From positions 1 through 36,059 of IMG/VR virus record IMGVR_UViG_3300011113_000416: DNA of 36,059 nucleotides. One strand, 5' to 3'. Shown here one piece after another: positions 14,808-21,519 of the stretch. The DNA comes from a virus. The position numbers and the translations under genes were made by a program. The notes under the pieces are model-generated. The model worked only from the letters and a program-made list of their open reading frames with translations. It had not been told where the DNA came from and did not search any database. Within the stretch, counting starts at the first letter, position 1, and each line of letters begins with the position of its first letter.

Positions 14808-14857
14808 CCCCCGGTTAAAATATTTTTCGCATGACCACAGAATGGGCAGGAATCCGC

Positions 14858-14887
14858 TTGCGTGGCAGAATAACCACAAGTTACTAT
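14858..14887 (+). promoter_or_regulatory. Candidate promoter for the regulator/replication operon (possibly leaderless)
   Basis: TTGCGT (14858-14863) and TACTAT (14882-14887) are 18 bp apart. The -10 is only 6 bases before the ATG at 14894, so transcription would begin at or next to the start codon. No ribosome site precedes that ATG, in line with a leaderless mRNA such as lambda cI from PRM. An imperfect inverted repeat (CTTG-C-GTGG at 14857 against CCACAAG at 14874) lies between the two elements and could be an operator. Confidence 0.4.
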
Positions 14888-14893
14888 ACCCGC

Positions 14894-15106
14894 ATGAAAC
14901 AGAAGATAGCGCCGCTGCACGCGGCAACCATCCATGCCGTCGCCCAAGCCGGCGGCCCGTCCGCGCTCGCGCGCGCTATCGGTATCGCCCCGGCCGCCGT
15001 GTCAAGGTGGCTGCGCAAGGGCCGCGTCCCGCCGCTGCGCGTGCTTGCGGTCGAGGCGGCCTCTGGGGTATCTAGGAAGGCTCTCCGGCCGGACATCTAC
15101 CCATGA
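14894..15106 (+). CDS. YdaS/Cro-like helix-turn-helix regulator
   Basis: A 70-residue protein from ATG 14894. It shows the classic short HTH: AVAQAGGPSALARAIGIAPAAVSRWLRKGRVP, followed by PPLRVLAVEAASGVSRKALRPDIYP. The R-P-D-I-Y-P ending and spacing match YdaS-type Cro-like proteins. It lies at the divergent control region and overlaps the primase gene by 4 bases, so it probably regulates both early operons. Longer starts upstream lie inside the promoter region and are not preferred. Confidence 0.8.
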   Translation: MKQKIAPLHAATIHAVAQAGGPSALARAIGIAPAAVSRWLRKGRVPPLRVLAVEAASGVSRKALRPDIYP

Positions 15107-17157
15107 GCAAGCCCGAACTCTCCACCATCGTCCCGGTCGAGCGCGTCCTCGAGCTCGCCAAGCGCGCCCCGGTCTTCCCCTGCCGGCGCGCCGACCTCGA
15201 CCTCGGCGGCCGCGTCTTGAAGGCCAAGAGTCCGCTCACCAAGAACGGGTTCAAGGACGCCACCCAGGACGAGCAGCAGATCCGCCGCTGGTGGGCCGAG
15301 CACCCCGAGGCGCTCGTCGGCGTCCCGACCGGGCACCGCACCGGCCTCGTCGTCGTCGACTTCGACACCGGCGCGGCGGGCCACGCCACGCAGGAGTGGC
15401 TCGCCGAGAACCAACAGGCGCTCACGGCGACGCGCGTACACCAGACCGGCGGCGGCGGCCGGCATTACCTCTTCCGGCTCCCGCCCAACGTGCGCATCCG
15501 CGGCGGGGTCTCTGTCCCGCTCGGTAAGGTCGTGCGCCCCGGCCTCGACATCCGCGCCGAGGGCGGCTACATCATCTGGTGGCCGCTGCATACCGCACAG
15601 CGCGGCGAACTCACCGAGGCGGCGCCGCTCCCGGCGGGACTCCTCGACGAGCGGCGCATGGACCTCGAGCTGCCGCCCGATCTCGCCAAGCGGCTCCCGC
15701 CGAAGCCCGGGACCAGCCAGGACTTCCAGCGCGACCTGCCGCGCATCACCGAGGCGCTGCCCTTCGTGGACCCCGAGGTCTACGACGCCTGGCTCATGGT
15801 CGGGATGGCGCTGCACCACGCCTCCGGCGGCGCCGACGACGGCCTCGAGCTCTGGGACTCATGGAGCTGCGGCGGCCTGACGGGCAACCTCCCGCACAAC
15901 TACGCCGGCCGCGCCGACATCGAGTACCGCTGGCAGTCGTTCCACCTCGACCGCAACGGCGGGGTGACCCTCGGGAGCCTCTTCAACGCCGCACGCGCCG
16001 GCGGCTGGACGCCGATCCCAGACGCCGTGCGCATCGGGCCGCCCCAGCGCGACGAGCCGCCCGGCGACTACGACGACGTGCCAGAGGCCAGAGGCATGGA
16101 GCGCGCGCGCGAGCCGGACCAGACGCTCCTCTCCATCGGCGCGCCCGCGACGCTCGGGCGGCGCTTCATACTGCGCCCCATCGGTGAGATCGTGGCCGAG
16201 CGGCGCGAGGCGACCTGGCTCATCCACAACGTCATCGAGGCCAACGTGCTGGCGGTGCTCGCCGGGCCGCGCGCGTCGTTCAAGTCGTTCATCGCGCTCG
16301 ACTGGGCGATGCGCGTCGCGGTCGCCGAGAACCCGGTCGTGATCCTGTCGGGCGAGGGCGCGGGACTCGGCAGGCGCGCCGAGGCGTGGATGCAGGAGCA
16401 CGGACGCGGCGGCGCACTCGACGAGCTGCGGCTGCTCGCCCTTGAGTCCGTCGCCAACCTCAACGCCGAGGCCGAGATGGAGGCGCTGCAGCAAGCCATC
16501 GACCAGGCAGGGATACGGCCCGCCCTCGTAGTCGTCGACACCTTCAGCAAGTTCTCCGCCGGCCTCGACGAGAACAGCAACCAGGAGGTCGCCGAGTACC
16601 TCTCGAAGCTCACCATCGGGCTGCGTGAGCGATACACGGCCACGGTGTTGCTCGTCGCACACTCGGGCCACGGCGACAGCAAGCGACCCAGAGGCGCGTC
16701 GGCACTCATGGCCAACCCCGACGCCGAGTACATCGTCGAGCGCCCGGACGTGCAGGGCATGGCCGTGACCGTCACCCGGGAGCGCTTCAAGGACACCGCC
16801 AGCATGGCACCGCTCGCCTACGAGGCCGCCGAGATCGACCTCGGCCGGCGCGACAAGTACGGAGAGGCGGTCAAGTCGCTCGTCATGCGCGAGGGCGTCG
16901 CACAGGGCCGCCAGCGCCCCGATCCGATGCCGCAGGGCAAGGCACAGCGCCAGCTCTTGCAGGCGCTGCGGGAGCGCCAGAGGGCGTCCGAGAGCGGCCT
17001 TATCTGGGGCCTGGCCGACCTTCGACAGGTCGCCAGGGAGTGCGCCATGAGCAAGACGACCGCCCACACGGCGGCCGAAAGCCTCGCCCTGTCGCCGTTC
17101 ATGACCCCGACCGTGGGCGGGTATAGGCTCTCAAAGGAGGGAAACGACTGTGGCTAA
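15103..17157 (+). CDS. Bifunctional primase-polymerase and RepA-like helicase
   Basis: A 684-residue fusion whose ATG overlaps the regulator's stop. The N-terminal PriPol domain has the metal site VVVDFDTG (Asp86, Asp88) and GGGGRHYLF (His121), then a Lys/Arg-rich segment and LDIRAEGGYIIWWP. A middle domain follows (PFVDPEVYDAWLMVGMALHH, as in DUF-type linker domains of primases). The C-terminal AAA ATPase has a Walker A GPRASFKS near residue 390, Walker B ALVVVDTF near 475 and LLVAHSGHGD, as in RepA-type hexameric helicases. A final winged-helix-like tail holds LRQVARECAMSKTTAH. It likely primes and unwinds at the phage origin. Confidence 0.9.
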   Translation: MSKPELSTIVPVERVLELAKRAPVFPCRRADLDLGGRVLKAKSPLTKNGFKDATQDEQQIRRWWAEHPEALVGVPTGHRTGLVVVDFDTGAAGHATQEWLAENQQALTATRVHQTGGGGRHYLFRLPPNVRIRGGVSVPLGKVVRPGLDIRAEGGYIIWWPLHTAQRGELTEAAPLPAGLLDERRMDLELPPDLAKRLPPKPGTSQDFQRDLPRITEALPFVDPEVYDAWLMVGMALHHASGGADDGLELWDSWSCGGLTGNLPHNYAGRADIEYRWQSFHLDRNGGVTLGSLFNAARAGGWTPIPDAVRIGPPQRDEPPGDYDDVPEARGMERAREPDQTLLSIGAPATLGRRFILRPIGEIVAERREATWLIHNVIEANVLAVLAGPRASFKSFIALDWAMRVAVAENPVVILSGEGAGLGRRAEAWMQEHGRGGALDELRLLALESVANLNAEAEMEALQQAIDQAGIRPALVVVDTFSKFSAGLDENSNQEVAEYLSKLTIGLRERYTATVLLVAHSGHGDSKRPRGASALMANPDAEYIVERPDVQGMAVTVTRERFKDTASMAPLAYEAAEIDLGRRDKYGEAVKSLVMREGVAQGRQRPDPMPQGKAQRQLLQALRERQRASESGLIWGLADLRQVARECAMSKTTAHTAAESLALSPFMTPTVGGYRLSKEGNDCG

Positions 17158-17458
17158 AAAGCAACAAAGTGAGGTACGAAAAGTACGAAAAGCACGAAAT
17201 GTACCCGTTCGTACCGTACGAACCGGGTACGAAAAGTACGAGAGTCCTTTAGGACTCGTACTTTCCGTACCGTACCAGCGGATGGAACTTGAACCCGCCG
17301 AGGCCGATAGCCCTCTGGCAAAAAGATTGCTCAAGGCAGAGGGGGCCGAGGCGCTGTCGCTGGTCAAGACCCTCCAAGCCCGGTTCGGGGCCAAGCCGGT
17401 CTGGTACCAGGACGCCGAGGGCGAGGTCGGCAAGAGGCCGGGGTGGGTCGACGCATGA
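17150..17458 (+). CDS. Hypothetical protein whose 5' end overlays a GTAC repeat cluster
   Basis: A 102-residue protein. GTG 17150 follows a strong ribosome site (AAAGGAGGGA) inside the end of the primase gene. Residues 8-45 are encoded by a dense set of direct and inverted GTACGAAAA-type repeats, giving VRKVRKARNVPVRTVRTGYEKYE. The same DNA word is read as V-R-K in one place and Y-E-K in another, so the repeats are probably kept for a DNA function. Residues 45-102 look like an ordinary small domain (SPLAKRLLKAEGAEALSLVK, FGAKPVWYQDAEGEVGKRPGW). ATG 17282 is a possible second start but lacks a ribosome site. Confidence 0.55.
   Translation: MAKKQQSEVRKVRKARNVPVRTVRTGYEKYESPLGLVLSVPYQRMELEPAEADSPLAKRLLKAEGAEALSLVKTLQARFGAKPVWYQDAEGEVGKRPGWVDA
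17174..17276. repeat. GTAC-rich direct and inverted repeat cluster (candidate origin/iterons)
   Basis: Ten GTAC tetranucleotides occur in 103 bp (17174, 17183, 17201, 17211, 17216, 17227, 17236, 17258, 17267, 17272). Forward 9-mers GTACGAAAA sit at 17174, 17183 and 17227, with variants GCACGAAAT (17192) and GTACGAGAG (17236). Inverted copies are TTCGTAC (17208) and CTCGTAC (17255). Two dyads result: a near-palindrome centred at 17215 and a hairpin at 17233-17264 with a TTTA loop. The place right after the primase-helicase gene suggests iterons recognised by that protein. Confidence 0.75.
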
Positions 17459-17748
17459 GTCAGTCCGAGATGAAGCTCAACCCAACCGGGCCGCTCGAGT
17501 GGGAGCAGAGCGATCGGTGGGGGCTGCTGTCCAAGTGTGGACGGTTCGCCATCAGCGGACAGACGGTCGCCGGCAAGACCGAGCATGTGCTCTGGGCGAG
17601 GGGGGCGGACGGGAGACACATCCCGAAGTGGCTCGGGGCCTTCCCAACGGTCGAGGCCGCACAGGCCGAGGCCGATGAACGGAAGTACGGAGAGACCCCG
17701 AAGCGCGACCGCATCTTCGACTGGAAGCCAAGATGGCCGAAAAGGTGA
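17455..17748 (+). CDS. Hypothetical protein
   Basis: A 97-residue protein with an ATG overlapping the previous stop. It contains GPLEWEQSDRWGLLSKCGRFAISGQTV, then VLWARGADGRHIPKWLGAFPTVEAAQAEADE, and a basic end FDWKPRWPKR. The pattern is a small beta-sheet domain plus helix, similar to short proteins found in phage replication regions. No catalytic motif is evident. Confidence 0.65.
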   Translation: MSQSEMKLNPTGPLEWEQSDRWGLLSKCGRFAISGQTVAGKTEHVLWARGADGRHIPKWLGAFPTVEAAQAEADERKYGETPKRDRIFDWKPRWPKR

Positions 17749-18119
17749 AGCGCCTCTGCCCGATCTGCCTCGCCGAGAACACCGGCGGGTTGCCTCATCG
17801 ATGGCACAAGATGGGGGCCAGGAAGAAAGGCAGGACGCAGGAGGAACTCGCCGCGGCAGCGCGCGCGGTCATCGAGCACAACGCCGTGACCGCCATCGTG
17901 CGCGATGCGGTGGACGAGGCGAGGTATCCAGACCATTGGCGGTCGAAGCCGAAGACGCGCGCCGAGTATCACCGCGCTTACTACTGGCGCAAGGTCGAGA
18001 AGCGCCGAGCGACGGCGAGAGAGTCCCGCAAGCGCGCCAGACTCACCAAGAAGCTGCGCCCCTTGATTCTTGACCTATGCCATGCGGTAGACTTGGGGCG
18101 GGTAACTGCGAGCTGGTGA
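17733..18119 (+). CDS. Basic Cys-containing hypothetical protein
   Basis: A 128-residue protein that overlaps the previous gene by 16 bases. It begins MAEKVKRLCPICLAENTGG; one C-x-x-C pair is present, and a His at PHRWHK could help bind a metal. The second half is strongly basic and helical (YHRAYYWRKVEKRRATARESRKRARL), suggesting nucleic acid binding. The family is not recognised. A TAGACTTGGGG element lies in its last codons, ahead of the next gene. Confidence 0.6.
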   Translation: MAEKVKRLCPICLAENTGGLPHRWHKMGARKKGRTQEELAAAARAVIEHNAVTAIVRDAVDEARYPDHWRSKPKTRAEYHRAYYWRKVEKRRATARESRKRARLTKKLRPLILDLCHAVDLGRVTASW

Positions 18120-18120
18120 C

Positions 18121-18444
18121 ATGGGGCTACGACAAAGGCAACGCGGCGCCGAGACCGAGCGTGAGGTCTGCAAGATCGTCACCGAGAAGACGGGGTGGCA
18201 GACCAATCGCATACTGGGCCAAGCCCGAGACGGTGGCGCTGACATCCGGCTCGCCCGGTGGGTGCTTGAAGTAAAACGTCGGAAGTCCATCGCGGTCTAC
18301 GACTGGATCGACCAAGCGACAAAGGCGTGCGCGCCCTACGAGATCCCTGCCGTGGTCTGCCGCGGCGACAAGCGTGAGCTTCTGGTCATCCAGCGCCTAG
18401 ACGACTGGCTCGACCTTGTGAAGCCTCAACTGCCCGACCGATGA
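18121..18444 (+). CDS. PDDEXK nuclease, Holliday-junction-resolvase-like
   Basis: A 107-residue protein. Motifs: GAETEREVCKIV (Glu of the first helix), NRILGQARDGGADIRL with the catalytic Asp, LEVKRRKS with the E-x-K, and DQATKA. The spacing is that of small phage/archaeal resolvase-like PD-(D/E)XK enzymes. It probably resolves branched DNA made during recombination or before packaging; genes for terminase follow two genes downstream. There is no second domain. Confidence 0.75.
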   Translation: MGLRQRQRGAETEREVCKIVTEKTGWQTNRILGQARDGGADIRLARWVLEVKRRKSIAVYDWIDQATKACAPYEIPAVVCRGDKRELLVIQRLDDWLDLVKPQLPDR

Positions 18445-18734
18445 AGTGCCCGAAGTGCCGCGGCTCAAGCGAGGTCTTGAAGGTTTACCAGTTCGAGACC
18501 GAGGCTCGGCGTCGGCGCGAGTGTACGAGGTGCGGGTTCCGGTTCAGCACTAGCGAGAAGGTCTGGCGCAGGGTCTACGCTGACGAGACCAGACCGAAGC
18601 CGGCGCACCGCAAGCCGATCCGTAAGGTCGAGGAGCGACCGAGGCGGTCCTACTCCAACTTCGACGTGGTGGCGCTTGAGGGCTATGACCTCGACTACGA
18701 GGATGTCTCGACCTATGTCCATGTGAGCGACTGA
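18441..18734 (+). CDS. NrdR-like zinc-ribbon protein without ATP cone
   Basis: A 97-residue protein with an ATG overlapping the nuclease stop. The N-terminus MKCPKCRGSSEVL ... RRRRECTRCGFRFSTSEKVWRR copies the zinc ribbon of NrdR, including the Arg-rich stretch before the second Cys pair. Cellular NrdR (about 150 residues) continues with an ATP-cone; here a short basic/acidic tail follows instead (KPIRKVEERPRRSY, then YDLDYEDVSTYVHV). It may bind DNA or RNA polymerase, or imitate NrdR at host ribonucleotide reductase promoters. Confidence 0.7.
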   Translation: MKCPKCRGSSEVLKVYQFETEARRRRECTRCGFRFSTSEKVWRRVYADETRPKPAHRKPIRKVEERPRRSYSNFDVVALEGYDLDYEDVSTYVHVSD

Positions 18735-19255
18735 TGGCAGGAACACCAATCAAGCGGGCCAAGCAAGAGAAGGCGCTGGCGATCCTCAAGACCGGGGACT
18801 TCTGGGAGCTGCTCTGGGAGCATCTTGCGCAGGGCAACACCTTGCGGTCTTTCGTGTCTGGCAGCGATGTCCCTTACGGCGTGCTGTGGCGGTACATGCA
18901 GACCAATCCAGAGCTGATGGAGCGGTACGAGGTGGTGCGCAACGCGCGCGCCCTGGTGAACGCTGAACGCATCGAGGAGCTGGCCGAGCGGGTCGAGACC
19001 GAGCAGATGGACCCGAACGCCGCGAAGGTGGCGATGAGTGCGAGGCAATGGCTCGCCGAGCGGATGGACCCGAAGCGCTGGGGCAACAAGATCCAGCAGG
19101 ACATCAAGGTGACGGACACGACGCAGCTGCACCTCGAGGCCGTGCGCAACCTGATGCGGACGGTGAGCGTGCAGGAACCCGAGAAGGGTACGCGCGACAC
19201 CTCGACGGACGCGGCGCTAGGCGCGCGCGGGTCATCAGATGTGGATAACCTGTGA
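18734..19255 (+). CDS. terS: Terminase small subunit
   Basis: A 173-residue protein. The ATG shares its A with the previous TGA. It has an N-terminal HTH-like region (GNTLRSFVSGSDVPYGVLWRYM), a helical middle with NPELMERYEVVRNARALVNAERI, and the diagnostic KVAMSARQWLAERMDPKRWG. The large subunit gene follows after a 309-bp gap. TerS recognises the packaging site; its own 3' end overlaps the DnaA-box-like repeats, so DNA sites in this area could serve packaging as well as replication. Confidence 0.8.
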   Translation: MAGTPIKRAKQEKALAILKTGDFWELLWEHLAQGNTLRSFVSGSDVPYGVLWRYMQTNPELMERYEVVRNARALVNAERIEELAERVETEQMDPNAAKVAMSARQWLAERMDPKRWGNKIQQDIKVTDTTQLHLEAVRNLMRTVSVQEPEKGTRDTSTDAALGARGSSDVDNL

Positions 19256-19283
19256 ACAACCTGTGGATATCCTGTGGATAACT
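19240..19283. repeat. Four tandem 11-bp DnaA-box-like repeats
   Basis: TGTGGATAACC, TGTGAACAACC, TGTGGATATCC and TGTGGATAACT start at 19240, 19251, 19262 and 19273, exactly 11 bp apart. The first and fourth contain TGTGGATAA, the perfect complement of the E. coli DnaA box TTATCCACA; the third has one mismatch and the second two. One-turn spacing puts all sites on the same face of DNA. The array begins in the last codons of the small terminase gene and enters the gap before the large subunit. Confidence 0.85.
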
Positions 19284-19368
19284 TCGGGACAGGCGATCAG
19301 CGCAGCTCGACGCATTCTGTCGCATCGCGCAAGTGCTTGATTATGCTAGCATTGTCGCGTGAAGTGCG

Positions 19369-19384
19369 CATAATGCCCATTATG
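19369..19384. promoter_or_regulatory. Perfect 16-bp dyad, operator-like
   Basis: CATAATG and CATTATG are perfect reverse complements with a 2-bp CC spacer. The half sites also contain TAAT/ATTA elements. It lies in the only A/T-leaning part of the terminase intergenic region, so a dimeric regulator or the terminase could bind here. The first CATAAT could also act as a -10, but no good -35 lies at the right distance. Confidence 0.45.
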
Positions 19385-19443
19385 TCAAACGCACCATCAG
19401 GCGGACACCGAGTGCGTAACCCATTGATTCCCCTCGAAATCGA

Positions 19444-19530
19444 CCCCCCCTGCCCCGTCGACCGCGCGCGGCCGGCGCGGCCGGCCCGGCAGACCCCCCC
19501 CCGGGGGTGGCCCCCGGCGGGGGGCGGGCG
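19444..19530. repeat. Extreme C-run/G-run block with hairpin
   Basis: It holds C7, C4, a tandem 9-mer CGCGGCCGG twice (19467-19484), C9 directly followed by G5, and later G6. CCGGGGG (19501-19507) pairs perfectly with CCCCCGG (19511-19517) over a TGG loop. Both strands have several G-runs, so G-quadruplexes are possible. It is far more extreme than any other part of the window. Confidence 0.6.
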
Positions 19531-19564
19531 CTTGCGTAACCCCACACGGGCCGTCTGAAAAAAA

Positions 19565-20962
19565 ATGCAGAACCCATACCTCGACTTCGTGAAACGCTAC
19601 CACGCGGCCCCTGTGGCCTTCGTGGAGGAGGTGCTTGGGGTCACCCCAGACCCCTGGCAGCGTGACCTCCTGCGCCTTCTGGCTGCGGGCGAGCGAAAGG
19701 TCTCTGTCCGCTCGGGCCACGGCACGGGCAAGTCGACGGTTGCCTCCTGGGCGATGCTCTGGTTCATGCTCACCCGCGTCCCGGTCAAGGTCGTCGTGAC
19801 CGCCCCCACGGCCTCGCAGCTCTTCGACGCGCTCTTCGGCGAGTGCCGCCGCTGGGCCAAGCTCCTGCCCCCCGCCGTGGGGGAGTTGCTCGAGATCAAG
19901 TCCGACCGCATCGAACTGCGCGCCAGCCCCGAGGAGGCCTTCATCTCGGCCAGAACGAGCCGCGCCGAGCAGCCGGACGCCTTGCAGGGCATCCACGCCG
20001 AGTGGGTGCTGCTGGTGGTCGACGAGGCCCCGGGCGTCTCCGAGGCGGTCTTCGAGTCGGCGGGTGGCTCGATGTCGGGCCACAACGCGACGACGCTCCT
20101 CCTCGGCAACCCCACCCGGACGCAGGGGTACTTCTACGACACCTTCCACCGTCTTGCCGGCGAGTGGAAGAACCTGCATGTGTCCTGCCTCGACTCGCCC
20201 CGGGTCAGCGACGACTACGTCAAGGAGATGTCGAGCCGGTACGGTGAGGGCAGCAACGCCTACCGGGTGCGCGTGCTGGGCGAGTTCCCGGTGGCGGACG
20301 ATGACACGCTGATCGGCCTCGAGTTGGCGCAGGGCGCGGTGGACCGTGACGTGGTGCAGAACCCGGGCGCGCCGGTGCTGTGGGGGCTGGACGTGGCGCG
20401 GTTCGGGACGGACTCCTCGGCGCTCTGCCGCCGGCAGGGCAACGTCGTGCTGGGCGCGGTCAAGACCTGGAAGAACCTTGACCTCATGGCGCTGACCGGC
20501 GCGGTGATGCACGAGTGGGACACGACCGACCCGAGGGACCGCCCGGCCGAGATACTCGTCGACAGCATCGGCCTGGGCGCGGGCGTGGTGGACCGGCTGC
20601 GGGAGTTGAGGCTTCCGGCGCGTGGCATCAACGTCGGCGAGTCGCCCGCCTTCAAGGGCCAGTACGCCAACCTGCGCGCCGAACTCTGGTCGAAGGCGAA
20701 GGCGTGGTTGCAGGCGCGCGACTGCAAGTTGCCGCGTGACGAGCGGCTGGTTAATGAACTATCCTCGCCGCGCTATTCGTTCATGTCGAACGGGAAGCTG
20801 AAACTCGAGAGCAAGGACGACATGAAGCGCCGCGGGTTGGCCTCGCCAGACGTGGCCGACGCGTTCGTGCTTACGTTTGCGAGCGAGGCGGCGACCGGGA
20901 GCGGCGCGTATGCGCCGACGTGGACCAAAGCGGTGAAGCGGCAAATCCGGGGAGTGGTATGA
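19565..20962 (+). CDS. terL: Terminase large subunit
   Basis: A 465-residue protein. ATPase domain: Walker A SGHGTGKST (about residues 50-58), VVVTAPTASQ, Walker B LLVVDEAP (about 149-156), and the coupling stretch LLLGNPTRTQGYFYD. Nuclease domain: GLDVARFGTD (about 274-283), ILVDSIGLGAG and SPDVADAFVLTFA, which supply the acidic metal ligands. Length is normal for the family. It would drive genome packaging with TerS and the portal. There is no clear ribosome site at the ATG (GAAAAAAA precedes it), so translation may be weak or use another feature. Confidence 0.9.
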   Translation: MQNPYLDFVKRYHAAPVAFVEEVLGVTPDPWQRDLLRLLAAGERKVSVRSGHGTGKSTVASWAMLWFMLTRVPVKVVVTAPTASQLFDALFGECRRWAKLLPPAVGELLEIKSDRIELRASPEEAFISARTSRAEQPDALQGIHAEWVLLVVDEAPGVSEAVFESAGGSMSGHNATTLLLGNPTRTQGYFYDTFHRLAGEWKNLHVSCLDSPRVSDDYVKEMSSRYGEGSNAYRVRVLGEFPVADDDTLIGLELAQGAVDRDVVQNPGAPVLWGLDVARFGTDSSALCRRQGNVVLGAVKTWKNLDLMALTGAVMHEWDTTDPRDRPAEILVDSIGLGAGVVDRLRELRLPARGINVGESPAFKGQYANLRAELWSKAKAWLQARDCKLPRDERLVNELSSPRYSFMSNGKLKLESKDDMKRRGLASPDVADAFVLTFASEAATGSGAYAPTWTKAVKRQIRGVV

Positions 20963-21519
20963 GCATCGAGCACCTGGGCGGGTACATACCCGAGGGCGAC
21001 CGCGCGACCTGGATGCCGGACATCTGGGGCTATATCGCGTTGCGTTATAGCATCCGCTCGGTGATCGACGTCGGCGCCGGCATGGGCCACAACATCCGCT
21101 GGTGGCACGACCTCGGGTTCGACGCGCGCGGTGTCGAGGGGCACCCGGTCGCGCTCGCCCAGAGTCCGGTGCGCGAGATTCTGGTCCAGCACGACTACGA
21201 GCGCGGCCCCTATGACCCGGGGCGCGGGTACGACCTCGGCATCTGCACCGAGTTCGTCGAGCACGTCGAGCGATCGTGCGAGCCTAACTGGTTCGCCACG
21301 CTGCGCCGGTGTCGTTATGTGCTGATGTGCCACGCCGTGCCCGGGCAGGGCGGGCACCACCACGTGAACGAGCAGACGACGGAGTATTGGGTGGACAGGT
21401 TCTACGAGTACGGGTTCAAGTGCGATTGGCTTCTGTCGCAGAGGTTCCGTGACACGGACAAGCGGCAGGGGTCGAGCTGGGGCCGCCCGACGCTGCTCTT
21501 CTTCGAGAGGGAAGCATGA
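20959..21519 (+). CDS. Class I SAM-dependent methyltransferase
   Basis: A 186-residue protein whose ATG overlaps the terminase stop. Motif I is SVIDVGAGMGHNIRWW, followed by ARGVEGHPVALAQ (acidic end of strand 2 is the Glu) and DLGICTEFVEHVE (motif IV/post). It resembles small-molecule or sugar methyltransferases of the Methyltransf_23/FkbM sort more than DNA methylases: there is no N-P-P-Y. It is translationally coupled to a GT25 gene, which points to methylation of a glycan. Confidence 0.7.
   Translation: MSIEHLGGYIPEGDRATWMPDIWGYIALRYSIRSVIDVGAGMGHNIRWWHDLGFDARGVEGHPVALAQSPVREILVQHDYERGPYDPGRGYDLGICTEFVEHVERSCEPNWFATLRRCRYVLMCHAVPGQGGHHHVNEQTTEYWVDRFYEYGFKCDWLLSQRFRDTDKRQGSSWGRPTLLFFEREA

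Larger units (their letters stand above)
19284..19564. other. Terminase intergenic region (no gene)
   Basis: Together with the end of the repeat array this is the only stretch near 300 bp without a gene in the window. It holds, in order, a 10-bp palindrome ATGCTAGCAT (19343-19352), a perfect dyad CATAATG-CC-CATTATG (19369-19384), a direct repeat TGCGTAACCC near 19410 and 19534, and an extreme G/C block (19444-19530), then an A8 run right before the large terminase ATG. No convincing protein or sigma70 promoter with both elements is visible. Packaging site (cos/pac) and origin functions are both possible. Confidence 0.6.

Noticed and set aside
17174-17276. CRISPR array interpretation of the GTAC repeats
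   Set aside because: Units are 9-bp words with irregular and inverted copies, not 25-40-bp direct repeats with unique spacers; no cas genes.
19274-19558. Plus-strand frame of 94 codons in the terminase gap
   Set aside because: Runs through the DnaA-like repeat, dyad and C/G runs and gives a Pro/Arg tract; no ribosome site and no recognisable protein.
19397-20512. Minus-strand frame opposite terL extending over the intergenic G/C block
   Set aside because: terL has full ATPase and nuclease motifs; the antisense frame is compositional noise.
20959-21519. DNA methyltransferase as part of a restriction-modification system
   Set aside because: No N-P-P-Y or P-C catalytic motif and no restriction enzyme; coupling to GT25 points to a small-molecule or glycan target.
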